A stretch of DNA of 64,000 nt from DASRBN01 sp035294305 (GTDB taxonomy: Bacteria; Chloroflexota; Ktedonobacteria; Ktedonobacterales; Ktedonobacteraceae): positions 1-64,000 of the forward strand of contig DATGLD010000025.1 of the NCBI GenBank assembly GCA_035294305.1, written 5' to 3'. A program made the translations under genes and the position numbers. The notes under the pieces are model-generated. The model saw nothing but the letters and a program-made list of their open reading frames with translations, was not told the DNA's origin and searched no databases. Within the stretch, counting starts at the first letter, position 1, and the number at the start of each line of letters is the position of its first letter. Positions 9,544-18,924 of this stretch are shown piece after piece.

Positions 9544-10656
9544 ATGGTGGGCAGCGCGGTTCAGAACCTTGCCGCGGCATCTTCAAACGATAGCAGCGAG
9601 CCATTGCCGGGCAAAGCTTCCGCCCAGTCAAAGAAACAATCGATGAAATGCGTGGTATGGGACCTCGATAACACGCTGTGGAATGGAACATTGTTAGAGG
9701 ATGAACAGGTGTCATTGCGAGACGAGGTTATACATGTCATCAAGACCCTGGACGAACGGGGCATTTTGAACTCCATCGCCAGCAAAAACGAATATGACAT
9801 AGCTATGCACAAGCTCGAGGAACTGGGCATCCGCGAGTATTTTCTCTACCCGCAAATCCATTGGAACTCCAAGGCCGACTCGCTCAAATCGATTGCGCAG
9901 TCGATCAATATCGGGATCGATACGCTCGCATTTGTTGATGATTCGGATGTCGAACTGGCAGAGATAGCGTTTACCCTGCCCCAGGTATTGTGCATCAACG
10001 CGCGGGACATTGGTATGATACTGGCTATGCCTGAAATGAATCCGCGCTTCATCACTGAAGACTCGAGCAAGCGCCGGTTGATGTACCTGAGCGATATCGA
10101 ACGGGACAGGGCGGAAAAAGCCTTCAATGGTCCCAACGAGGCATTCCTTGCCACGCTAGAGATGGTTTTTACTCTTGCCCGAGCACGAGAAGAGGACCTG
10201 CGGCGTGCCGAAGAACTCACTGTGCGCACGCACCAGCTGAACACGACCGGCTACACCTACTCCTACGACGAACTCAACGCCTTCCGCCAATCGGACACGC
10301 ACAAACTGTTTATAGCCGGCCTTGATGACCGCTTCGGCACATACGGCAAGATCGGGCTGGTCCTGGTGGAATGCAGGCCCGAAGTATGGACCATCAAATT
10401 GTTGCTGATGTCGTGCCGCGTCATGTCACGCGGCGTCGGAACCATTCTGATCAACTACCTGTTGCAACAGGCAAAGGACGCGGGCGTGCGACTGCGCGCC
10501 GAATTCGTGCCAACCGATCGCAACCGCATGATGTACGTCACCTATAAGTTTGGTGGATTCAAAGAGGTAGAGCAGAACGGCAACCTGGTAATCTTGGAAA
10601 ATGATCTGAGCCACATCCAACCATTTCCGCCCTATGTGCGGGTGATTGTTGAATAA
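9544..10656 (+). CDS. FkbH-like HAD-superfamily glyceryl-ACP loading enzyme
   Basis: A 370-residue protein with the HAD motif WDLDNTLW (Asp40 and Asp42), SKNE, and a DDS motif near residue 133. The C-terminal half resembles a GNAT fold. FkbH enzymes take 1,3-bisphosphoglycerate, dephosphorylate it and transfer the glyceryl group to a discrete ACP, the first step to hydroxy- or methoxymalonyl-ACP. The start at 9544 follows AAAGGAG by about 8 nt. The first 33 residues precede the conserved core and look like a poorly conserved extension; Met34 is an alternative start with less support. It closes the cassette and is followed by a small hairpin before the NRPS genes. Confidence 0.93.
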   Translation: MVGSAVQNLAAASSNDSSEPLPGKASAQSKKQSMKCVVWDLDNTLWNGTLLEDEQVSLRDEVIHVIKTLDERGILNSIASKNEYDIAMHKLEELGIREYFLYPQIHWNSKADSLKSIAQSINIGIDTLAFVDDSDVELAEIAFTLPQVLCINARDIGMILAMPEMNPRFITEDSSKRRLMYLSDIERDRAEKAFNGPNEAFLATLEMVFTLARAREEDLRRAEELTVRTHQLNTTGYTYSYDELNAFRQSDTHKLFIAGLDDRFGTYGKIGLVLVECRPEVWTIKLLLMSCRVMSRGVGTILINYLLQQAKDAGVRLRAEFVPTDRNRMMYVTYKFGGFKEVEQNGNLVILENDLSHIQPFPPYVRVIVE

Positions 10657-10670
10657 CCCGGCATCAGTCC

Positions 10671-10685
10671 ACGCTGTCGCAGCGT
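10671..10685 (+). promoter_or_regulatory. Small intercistronic hairpin between fkbH-like gene and NRPS
   Basis: ACGCTG-TCG-CAGCGT is a perfect 6-bp stem with a 3-nt loop, 15 nt after the FkbH-like stop. There is no following T tract, so it is not a typical terminator. It may protect or separate parts of a long mRNA. Confidence 0.4.
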
Positions 10686-10714
10686 ACAGCGTTTGAAAAG
10701 GGAAGAGAGCAGCT

Positions 10715-13700
10715 ATGAATACAGAGGATACCTTCTTGAAACGACGCGCCGAGCTTTCCGCCGCAAAGCAGGCGCTGCTGGAAAAACGCCTGCGCTATAT
10801 GCGTGTTCCGGCATCTCCCGCAGGCAGGACAGCGACCCTTGAACCGACTGAGACCGAACCACCACCGGAAAAAGAGCGCGGCCCGGCGCCACTATCGTTC
10901 GCGCAGCAGCGACTCTGGTTCTTGCAGCGGTTGGAGCCAGAAAGTTCCGCCTACAATGAGCCAATAGCCGTCTATATGCGCGGCACGTTGAATATCGAGG
11001 CGCTCACACAGACGGCACGAGAGATCACGCGCCGGCACGAAATCCTGCGCAGCACCTTTCCCATGATCGATGGACAGGTCGTCCAAGTCATCGATCCCAC
11101 CCTTCACCTGAACCTGACATTGCCTTTCATCGACTTGCGCGGTATACCGGCGGTAGAACGCGAGACCGCTGTGCAGAGGAAGGTGAAAGAAGAGCTGGAG
11201 CGCCCATTCCATCTCGAAAGAGAGATGCCCTGGCGCACCGTCCTCTTGCAACTCGACGAGCAGGAACACGTCTCGCTCACTATCATGCACCATATCATCA
11301 CCGATGGCTGGTCGGCAGAGGTCTTCGTCAAAGAAATCGGCATCCTCTACTCATCGTTTGCTGCCGGGCAGACACCGCCCCTGCCAGAGTTGAAGCTGCA
11401 ATATGCCGACTACGCGCGCTGGCAAAGACGCGAACTAGAATCTGGCCGCCTCGACCGCCAATTGGCCTACTGGAAACGGCAACTGAGTGGCGATCTTCCC
11501 ATCCTGGAATTGCCCGCCGATCATCCCCGGCCTGCCGTCTCAACCTACCAGGGTAAACGCCTGCCCTTGCGACTGCCTTTATCTTTGAGTCAGGAACTAT
11601 CGGCCCTGAGCCGGCAGGAAGGCGTCACACTGTTCATGGCACTGCTGGCCGCCTTCCAGGTATTGCTCTATCGCTATTCGGGCCAGGAAGACCTGCTGAT
11701 CGGCACACCTATTGCCGGACGTACCCGTCCCGAATTCGAGGGATTGCTTGGTTGTTTCGTCAACACGCTGGTGCTGCGTACCAATCTGGCCGGTCATCCC
11801 AGCTTCCGCGCGCTGCTCAAACGAGTGCGCCAGGTCACGCTGGGCGCCTACGATTCCCAGGACCTGCCTTTCGAGAAGCTGGTGGAAGACTTGCAGCCCG
11901 AACGCAGTCTGAGCCACAACCCCTTGTTCCAGGTGATGTTCATCCTGCAAAATATGCCCCTGGCCGAGCAAGAACTGGCCGGACTCACCATCAGCCAGGT
12001 CGCGATAGAAAACAACACCGCCAAGTTCGATCTCTCGCTATGCCTGCAAGAAACGCCAGAGGGATTGACCGGTTTCATCGAATACAACACCGACCTGTTT
12101 GAAACCTCCACAATAGAGCGCATGGCCGGACACTTCCAGCGCGTGCTGGAGATGATGGTCGCCAATCCCGAGCAGAAAATTACTGCCTTCACCCTGCTTT
12201 CACCGGGCGAACTACAGCAGCAGCTTATCGAATGGAACGCAACTGAAAAGACCTATCCCATCACGCAATGTTTCCCGGCCCTTTTCGAGGCCCAGGTCGA
12301 GCGCACCCCAAATGCTGTAGCCGTGGTCTGCCAGCAGGAGGCTCTTACCTACCGGCAATTGAATCAGTCTGCCAACGGGCTTGCCCACGAGTTGCGCGCG
12401 CTGGGAGTCGGCCCGGATACACTCGTTGGCCTGCTTGCCGAACGCGGCATCGACCTGTTGACCGCCATCCTGGCCGTCTTCAAAGCAGGCGGGGCCTATC
12501 TGCCACTTGATCCGCATCACCCACCTGCTCGCATGCGCCACATTATAAAGCATAGCCACACGACGCTTGTGCTTGCCTCTCAGCCATTTGTTGCCCAAAT
12601 CGACGCTACTGTAACGGAACTCGCTGCACGCCCACGGATACTTACGCTTGAAGATATGCTGGACCGGCATTGGCAAGGTATGGATGACTTGCAGCCAGTG
12701 GCAGAGCCTCACCACCTGGCTTATGTGATCTACACTTCTGGTTCCACAGGTACACCAAAGGGTGTCATGATCGAGCAGCGAGGCATGCTGAATCACCTGT
12801 TTGCCAAAATCGACGCGCTGCAACTGACCGATGCAGACGATGTGGCGCAAACGGCCTCGCAGTGCTTTGATATCTCCGTCTGGCAAATGCTGGCCGCCCT
12901 GCTGGTCGGTGGGCAGGTACACATCTTGCCTGATGAGATCGCGCATGACCCCGCGCGCCTGCTCTCCGAGGTGGAATCATGGAAGATCAGCATTCTGGAA
13001 ACAGTCCCCTCGCTGCTGCGCGCTATGCTGGATGCGCGGGAAGCTGATGCAACCGGCAAACCCGCGCTCTCGTCGCTGCGCTGGCTCATTCCAACCGGCG
13101 AAGCATTGCCAGTAGACCTCTGCCGCCGCTGGCTGGAGCTTTATCCTCACTGCCCAGTCATGAACGCCTATGGGCCGACCGAGTGTTCAGACGATGTGAC
13201 GCATCACGCTATATCCCGACCACCCGCCGAAACGGAGAGAACGATACCCATCGGACGCCCCATCCCCAATATGAGGACTTACGTGCTGGATGCAATGTTA
13301 CAGCCGGTGCCGGTCGGAGCCAGCGGGGAGTTGTATGTCGGCGGAATAGGTGTTGGGCGCGGATACCTGGGAGAAGCTGCGCGCACAGCAGAGGCCTTTA
13401 TTCCCGATCCATTCAGCAACGAATCAGGCGCGCGGCTGTATAAAACAGGCGATCAGGTCCGGTATCACAGCGATGGCATACTGGAATTCCTTGGGCGCAT
13501 CGATCACCAGGTCAAACTGCACGGCTACCGCATCGAGTTAGGCGAAATCGAGGCCGGACTGACCCGGCACGCAGGCGTTCGTGAGTGCGCCGTACTGCTG
13601 CGCGAGGATACTCCCGGCAAGCAGAGCCTCGTCGCCTACATCGTTCCACAGCCGGGGCACGATCTTCAGAGTGACAAGTTATCTGGCTATATGAAAGATA

Positions 13701-14146
13701 TACTCCCGGAGTATATGGTTCCCTCGGCCTTCGTCATGATGCACGCCCTACCGCTGACGGCGAATGGCAAATTGGACCGCAAAGCGCTACCCGCGCCGGA
13801 TCAGGCCGATGCGCTTTCACAGGCAGCATTTGTAGCGCCGCGCACGCCTATCGAGGAGAAGCTGGCAAAAATATGGCGCGATGTGCTGGAAGTCGAGCGC
13901 ATCGGCATTCACGACAACTTCTTTGAGGCCGGGGGGCATTCGCTGCTCATCACCCAGGTCGTCGCGCGCATCCGCGATGCCTTCGAGGTAGAATTGCCCT
14001 TGCGCGTTCTCTTTAAGACACCCACCATTGCAGGAGTCGCGGAAGCCATCGAAAAGATGAAGACTCGCACTGATGAATTGCGCAAGCCCTCGCTTATAGC
14101 GGTTGCCAGGGAAGCGCATCGTATCCAGCGGTCATCTCTGGAATAA
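10715..14146 (+). CDS. Non-ribosomal peptide synthetase module, C-A-PCP
   Basis: 1,143 residues. An N-terminal helix (LSAAKQALLEKRLR) precedes the condensation domain (about 60-490), whose catalytic motif HHIITDG has its histidines at 192-193. The adenylation domain (about 520-1020) has YTSGSTG near 673 and NAYGPTE. Aligned by eye to GrsA, the pocket reads D-I-W-E-I-T-A-D-D plus the invariant Lys. Three acidic positions suggest a substrate with a second amine. From memory the code is close to that of 2,4-diaminobutyrate modules, but it was not checked against a database. The PCP carries Ser1076 in AGGHSL. The next gene encodes a module with an almost identical pocket, so two like residues may be added in a row. 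No epimerase is present. The polypeptide probably receives the chain from a PKS. Confidence 0.95.
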   Translation: MNTEDTFLKRRAELSAAKQALLEKRLRYMRVPASPAGRTATLEPTETEPPPEKERGPAPLSFAQQRLWFLQRLEPESSAYNEPIAVYMRGTLNIEALTQTAREITRRHEILRSTFPMIDGQVVQVIDPTLHLNLTLPFIDLRGIPAVERETAVQRKVKEELERPFHLEREMPWRTVLLQLDEQEHVSLTIMHHIITDGWSAEVFVKEIGILYSSFAAGQTPPLPELKLQYADYARWQRRELESGRLDRQLAYWKRQLSGDLPILELPADHPRPAVSTYQGKRLPLRLPLSLSQELSALSRQEGVTLFMALLAAFQVLLYRYSGQEDLLIGTPIAGRTRPEFEGLLGCFVNTLVLRTNLAGHPSFRALLKRVRQVTLGAYDSQDLPFEKLVEDLQPERSLSHNPLFQVMFILQNMPLAEQELAGLTISQVAIENNTAKFDLSLCLQETPEGLTGFIEYNTDLFETSTIERMAGHFQRVLEMMVANPEQKITAFTLLSPGELQQQLIEWNATEKTYPITQCFPALFEAQVERTPNAVAVVCQQEALTYRQLNQSANGLAHELRALGVGPDTLVGLLAERGIDLLTAILAVFKAGGAYLPLDPHHPPARMRHIIKHSHTTLVLASQPFVAQIDATVTELAARPRILTLEDMLDRHWQGMDDLQPVAEPHHLAYVIYTSGSTGTPKGVMIEQRGMLNHLFAKIDALQLTDADDVAQTASQCFDISVWQMLAALLVGGQVHILPDEIAHDPARLLSEVESWKISILETVPSLLRAMLDAREADATGKPALSSLRWLIPTGEALPVDLCRRWLELYPHCPVMNAYGPTECSDDVTHHAISRPPAETERTIPIGRPIPNMRTYVLDAMLQPVPVGASGELYVGGIGVGRGYLGEAARTAEAFIPDPFSNESGARLYKTGDQVRYHSDGILEFLGRIDHQVKLHGYRIELGEIEAGLTRHAGVRECAVLLREDTPGKQSLVAYIVPQPGHDLQSDKLSGYMKDILPEYMVPSAFVMMHALPLTANGKLDRKALPAPDQADALSQAAFVAPRTPIEEKLAKIWRDVLEVERIGIHDNFFEAGGHSLLITQVVARIRDAFEVELPLRVLFKTPTIAGVAEAIEKMKTRTDELRKPSLIAVAREAHRIQRSSLE

Positions 14147-14205
14147 GAGGGCCGGTAGAGAGATGAACACGAGCATCTGGATGCTGTACCGCCGAAAGGA
14201 TGAAC

Positions 14206-17200
14206 ATGATGGAATCTTTAACTGATACAACGGTCACAAACAGCACCTACAATGGTGATAGCAGGCAGCACGAATCTGAAGTACCAGAAGAGGATATCTC
14301 CTTTTTCCCTGCGTCGTTTGCCCAGAGCAGGCTGTGGTTTCTGAATGAGTGGGAGCCAGGCGTCTACAACATTCCCATGACGGTACGCCTGACCGGGCAA
14401 ATGAATGTGGCGGCAATGGAGAACGGACTGAGCGAGATCATCCGCCGCCACGAGGTGCTGCGTACAACATTCAGAGTGGTGGGAGGCATCCTCGTACAGG
14501 CCATTGCTCCCCGTATATCTTTCAGCATGCCATTACTGGACTTGCAAGGATTTCCACAGGACGTGCAAAAGATGAAGCTGCGCCGCCTGATTAAGGAGGA
14601 AATTCGCAAGCCTTTTGATCTGCGCCGCGGCCCATTGCTGCGCGCAACGATGCTGAAGCTGGCTCCAGACGATCACGCCATGATGATCACCATGCACCAT
14701 ATCGTCTCCGATGCCTGGTCGATGGAGATTCTGTTTCACGAACTATGCGAACTCTATACCGCCAATGTCTACGGGCACCTATCGCCGCTGCCGGAATTGC
14801 CCATCCAATATGTCGATTATGCCATCTGGCAGCAGAACTGGCTCCAGGGCGAAGTGCTGGAAGAGCAGTTGAACTACTGGAAATCGCAACTGGCCGGTAT
14901 TCCGGTCCTGCAACTTCCCACCGACAGGCCGCGTCCCGCCGTGCAAACATTTCGTGGCGCAGCCCAGCTCGTCGTTTTGCCGGCAGAATTAACCGAGGCA
15001 TTGAGAGCGTTCAGCCGCCGCGAGGGAGTGACGCTCTTCATGACCCTGCTCGCCGCCTTCAAAACTCTGCTCTATCGCTACACGGAACAGGAGCGCATCG
15101 TCGTTGGCATCCCTATCGCCGGGCGCACTGATAGGAAACTTGAGGGCCTGATCGGCTGCTTTATCAACACCCTGGCGCTTTGTACCAACCTCTCCGGCAA
15201 TCCAACCTTCCGTGAAGTATTGCGGCGCGTGCGCGAAGTCACCCTCGGCGCCTACGACCATCAGGACCTGCCTTTTGAAAAACTGGTGGAAGAACTCCAA
15301 CCCGAGCGCGATTTGAGTCGCAATCCCTTGACGCAGGTGATGTTCGCGCTGCAAAACGTCCCGCGCGGCCAGGTAAGCCTGCCGGGACTGACTCTGAGCG
15401 CCTTAAAACTTGATAGTGAAACAGCGGGTTTGAGGAAAGGCGATGCGGTTGCGGCAAGCAAGCAGCAAAATCTGGTCCTCGACGACGAGCCTGCGCTGTT
15501 CGACCTGGATCTGACGATGTGGGAAAGAGGCGATGAGCTTATCGGCGAACTGCGCTACAACACCGACCTGTTCGATACTCCAACCATCCAGCGCATGCAG
15601 CAGCATTATCTGACGCTGCTACAAGAAATCATAAGCGATGCCGGAAAGCGCATCACAGACTTCTCCTTCCTGCCACAGCAAGAGCTACAGCAATTGCTGG
15701 GTGAGTGGAACGATACCGCAGTCGATTACCCATCACAGTACTGCTTCGCCGAATTGTTTGAGGCGCAGGTCGAGCAGACGCCAGGAGCGATAGCCGTGAC
15801 GTGTGGTCAAGAGCAGCTGACCTACGCCGAACTGAACCGGCGAGCTAACGCGGTAGCTCATGTCATGCTGAGCGCAGCGAAGAATCTCGGCCTACCCCAA
15901 CGCAGATTCTTCGCTGCGCTCAGCATGACACGTACTTTCGGGCCGGACACACTTGTCGCTCTGCTTGCTGAACGCGGCACCCCTCTACTGACCGCCATTC
16001 TGGCCGTTTTCAAAGCAGGCGGCGCTTACCTGCCACTTGATCCCCATCATCCACCGGCCCGCCTGCGTCACATCCTCGAACATAGCAAGTGCAGCATCAT
16101 CCTTTCTACACGCGAATTTGCTCCCACGCTTTCAGAAGTCATAGAGCAGATGGAGCCGGAGACGCGCCCGGAAATCGTCTACCTTGACGATGTATACGAA
16201 GAAGGGCAAATGACGGAAAACTTGCCGGTCCGCAATACTCCCGGCCACCTGGCCTATGTCATCTACACCTCAGGTTCGACCGGAGCGCCAAAGGGCGTGA
16301 TGGTCGAGCAGCGTGGCATGATCAATCACCTGTACGCGAAAATCGACGCGCTGGAATTGACCCGTACCGACATTGTAGCTCAGACGGCCTCACAGTGCTT
16401 CGATATCTCCGTCTGGCAGATGCTTGCCCCCTTGCTGGTCGGTGGCAGCGTGCGCATTTACCCCGACGAGATCGCACACGACCCCACGCGGCTGCTCGTC
16501 GAGGTCGAGCGAGATAGTGTGAGCATTCTGGAAACCGTTCCCTCGCTGCTGCGCGCCATGCTGGAGATCTACGAAGGCCGCGCGGAAACTCGCCCGAATT
16601 TGCGTGAATTACGCTGGCTCGTTCCTACCGGCGAGGCGCTACCCGCCGACCTGTGCCATCGCTGGCTGGCCCTTTATCCCCATTGCCCGCTCATGAATGC
16701 CTACGGGCCGACCGAGTGTTCCGACGACGTGACGCACCATCCGATTTATGAAGTGCCCGCTGAAATTGAGGGCTACATGCCGATTGGACGGGCCGTAAAC
16801 AATACGCAACTCTATGTGCTGGATCGCCACTTAAGGCCGGTGCCAATTGGTGTCGTGGGCGAATTGTATGCCGGCGGCGCGGGAGTTGGTCGCGGCTACC
16901 TGGCAGACCCCCGGCGCACCGCTGAAACGTTCATACCCAATCCTTTCGATGCAAACAGTTTCACTGCATCCCAATCTCAGGGTGGTACGCGGCTCTACAA
17001 GACGGGAGACCTGGCCCGCTACCGGCCTGATGGCACATTAGAATTCCTGGGCCGCATCGACCACCAGGTCAAACTGCGTGGCTACCGCATCGAGCTGGGG
17101 GAGATCGAAACGGTACTCGGCCAGCATCCAGCAGTGCGCGATGTGGTCGTAGTGGCGCGCGAAGATGTCGAGGGAGATAAGCGCCTGGTGGCATACGTCG

Positions 17201-18876
17201 TGCTGCACCCCGAAGAGTCCATCTCCTTTGAGGAATTGCAGCGCTTCGTGCGAGAGAAATTGCCCGATTATATGGTGCCGTCCGCGGGGGTATTCATGAA
17301 GTCTCTTCCCCTGACCCCCAACGGCAAGCTGGACCGCAAAGCCCTGCCCGTTCCCGATGAAACCAGGCCGGTGCTGGCGGTAGCATATGTGGCTCCACGC
17401 ACGCCTATCGAACAGGAACTGGCCGCCATCTGGAGCGAGATACTGGGATTGGAGCGTATCGGATTACATGACGACTTCTTTGACCTCGGCGGTCACTCCC
17501 TCTTGACGGTGCGCCTGGTATCTCAGATCGACAAGCAGTTCGGGAAACGCCTGCCGCTGGCGGCCATCTTCCAGGGCAGGACGATAGAGGCGCTGGCCGA
17601 GATGTTGAGCCGCCAACAACATGAAGCCTCTCTCTGGTCGCCAGCACCGGAGACGCAGTTGCCCACCTTCGATATACAGAGCGAAGCCGCGCTCGATCTC
17701 GCGGTCTGTCCCGAAGTCTGGCCGGGGGAACTGAACGCGACGCCCGCCCACATCCTGCTGACGGGCGCCACCGGCTTCCTGGGTGCCTTGGTACTGGCAG
17801 AACTTCTGAGCCAGACATCCGCGGATATCTATTGTCTTGTGCGTGCCACTAATGCTGAGGAGGGCATGGAGAAACTGGAGCGTAACCTTGCCAATTTACT
17901 GCTCTGGCAACCGGCCTATCGCGAGCGCATCAAACCGCTACCCGGCGACCTGGCTCAACCATTGTTGGGCCTTTCGAGACACCTATTCGAGGAGCTTGCG
18001 AACCGGCTGGATGTCATTTATCACAACGGCGCGCTGGTGAACATGCTCTACCCGTACTCGGAGCTAAAGGCGTCAAATGTGCTTGGCACGCAGGAAGTAA
18101 TACGGCTGGCCGCGCACGGTAAGATCAAGCCGCTGCACTACGTCTCGACCCTCAGCGTCTACTCTCACATGGATTCTCCAACCGTGCGGCGCGTTAAAGA
18201 GCAGGAGCCTATCGACGAACATGGCGTGCATATGCGCGGGGGCTACGCGCAGAGCAAATGGGTGGCCGAAAAGATGGTGACAACGGCGCGTTCGCGTGGA
18301 TTGCCCGTCGCCATTTACCGGCCCGGTCGCATTACGGGCCACAGCAAGACGGGAGCGTGGAGAACGGACGACGTGCTGTGCCGCATGATTATGGGATGCA
18401 TTCAGCTCGGCAGCGTCCCCATGTTCGTAGCCAGCGAAACGCTGGAAATGACGCCGGTGGACTATGTCAGCCAGGCCATCGTCGCACTTTCGAAGCGCAA
18501 AGCCTCGCTGGGCCAGGCCTTCCACCTCTTCAATACCTCTACGACCAGGGTCAGTGACCTCATCAGATGGATCAATGACTCTGGCTACGAAGTGCGACAG
18601 CTTGAATACGAGGCCTGGCTCGCGGAGTTGGAACGCGCCATACAAGACTCGACGGATAACGCGCTGGTCCCGCTGGCTCCACTTTTCCCCAGGCAAGCGC
18701 CAATCGAGCAGGTCCCGGTTCCTAAACTGGTTTTCGACAACCGCAATACACTGCTAGGCCTATCGGGTACGTCGATCACCTGCCCGCCCGGCGATGCCAG
18801 CCTGATACAGACGTACCTCTCGTTTATGGTGAAGAGGGGATTCTTGCAGGCTGCGGGGGTGAGAAGCGGGGCGTGA
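14206..18876 (+). CDS. Terminal NRPS module, C-A-PCP-thioester reductase
   Basis: About 1,556 residues. Three clustered ATGs occur at 14200, 14206 and 14209; AAAGGA at 14195-14200 overlaps the first, so 14206 or 14209 is the likely start. The condensation domain has HHIVSDA (14695-14715), with Ala in place of the final Gly. The A domain has YTSGSTG and the pocket D-I-W-E-V-T-A-D-D by eye. The PCP Ser is at 17497 in LGGHSL. The C-terminal ~370 residues form an NAD(P)H-dependent thioester reductase: LLTGATGFLG near 17755, STLSVYS, and YAQSK with Tyr at 18244. Such domains release the chain as an aldehyde or alcohol instead of by hydrolysis, so this is the final module. A 70-nt perfect palindrome is embedded in frame in the A domain (15861-15930). 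The end of the C domain also carries about 20 extra residues compared with the previous protein. Confidence 0.95.
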   Translation: MMESLTDTTVTNSTYNGDSRQHESEVPEEDISFFPASFAQSRLWFLNEWEPGVYNIPMTVRLTGQMNVAAMENGLSEIIRRHEVLRTTFRVVGGILVQAIAPRISFSMPLLDLQGFPQDVQKMKLRRLIKEEIRKPFDLRRGPLLRATMLKLAPDDHAMMITMHHIVSDAWSMEILFHELCELYTANVYGHLSPLPELPIQYVDYAIWQQNWLQGEVLEEQLNYWKSQLAGIPVLQLPTDRPRPAVQTFRGAAQLVVLPAELTEALRAFSRREGVTLFMTLLAAFKTLLYRYTEQERIVVGIPIAGRTDRKLEGLIGCFINTLALCTNLSGNPTFREVLRRVREVTLGAYDHQDLPFEKLVEELQPERDLSRNPLTQVMFALQNVPRGQVSLPGLTLSALKLDSETAGLRKGDAVAASKQQNLVLDDEPALFDLDLTMWERGDELIGELRYNTDLFDTPTIQRMQQHYLTLLQEIISDAGKRITDFSFLPQQELQQLLGEWNDTAVDYPSQYCFAELFEAQVEQTPGAIAVTCGQEQLTYAELNRRANAVAHVMLSAAKNLGLPQRRFFAALSMTRTFGPDTLVALLAERGTPLLTAILAVFKAGGAYLPLDPHHPPARLRHILEHSKCSIILSTREFAPTLSEVIEQMEPETRPEIVYLDDVYEEGQMTENLPVRNTPGHLAYVIYTSGSTGAPKGVMVEQRGMINHLYAKIDALELTRTDIVAQTASQCFDISVWQMLAPLLVGGSVRIYPDEIAHDPTRLLVEVERDSVSILETVPSLLRAMLEIYEGRAETRPNLRELRWLVPTGEALPADLCHRWLALYPHCPLMNAYGPTECSDDVTHHPIYEVPAEIEGYMPIGRAVNNTQLYVLDRHLRPVPIGVVGELYAGGAGVGRGYLADPRRTAETFIPNPFDANSFTASQSQGGTRLYKTGDLARYRPDGTLEFLGRIDHQVKLRGYRIELGEIETVLGQHPAVRDVVVVAREDVEGDKRLVAYVVLHPEESISFEELQRFVREKLPDYMVPSAGVFMKSLPLTPNGKLDRKALPVPDETRPVLAVAYVAPRTPIEQELAAIWSEILGLERIGLHDDFFDLGGHSLLTVRLVSQIDKQFGKRLPLAAIFQGRTIEALAEMLSRQQHEASLWSPAPETQLPTFDIQSEAALDLAVCPEVWPGELNATPAHILLTGATGFLGALVLAELLSQTSADIYCLVRATNAEEGMEKLERNLANLLLWQPAYRERIKPLPGDLAQPLLGLSRHLFEELANRLDVIYHNGALVNMLYPYSELKASNVLGTQEVIRLAAHGKIKPLHYVSTLSVYSHMDSPTVRRVKEQEPIDEHGVHMRGGYAQSKWVAEKMVTTARSRGLPVAIYRPGRITGHSKTGAWRTDDVLCRMIMGCIQLGSVPMFVASETLEMTPVDYVSQAIVALSKRKASLGQAFHLFNTSTTRVSDLIRWINDSGYEVRQLEYEAWLAELERAIQDSTDNALVPLAPLFPRQAPIEQVPVPKLVFDNRNTLLGLSGTSITCPPGDASLIQTYLSFMVKRGFLQAAGVRSGA
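15861..15930. repeat. Palindromic repeat inserted in frame within NRPS A domain
   Basis: Perfect inverted repeat with 27-nt arms at 15861-15887 and 15904-15930 and a 16-nt spacer. The left arm begins TGTCATGCTGAGCGCAGCGA. The translated insert replaces about 7 residues found in the paralogous A domain with about 26, a net gain of 19 residues (57 nt), and keeps the frame open. It lies between the helix after A1 and the A2 motif. A variant arm occurs at 37253-37279, so this is a dispersed element and not native coding sequence. Confidence 0.9.
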
Positions 18877-18908
18877 TTCACTAATGCGATGTCCATAAGG
18901 ATTGCGCT

Positions 18909-18924
18909 GGAGGGCGACCACCAG
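18909..18924 (+). repeat. Dispersed repeat copy (GGAGGGCGACCAC family), at truncation point of sbnA remnant
   Basis: GGAGGGCGACCACCAG matches the core of the repeat found also at 26380, 53503, 57854, 57990 and 63269. It coincides with the point where similarity to SbnA ends, which suggests the repeat took part in the deletion. Confidence 0.65.
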
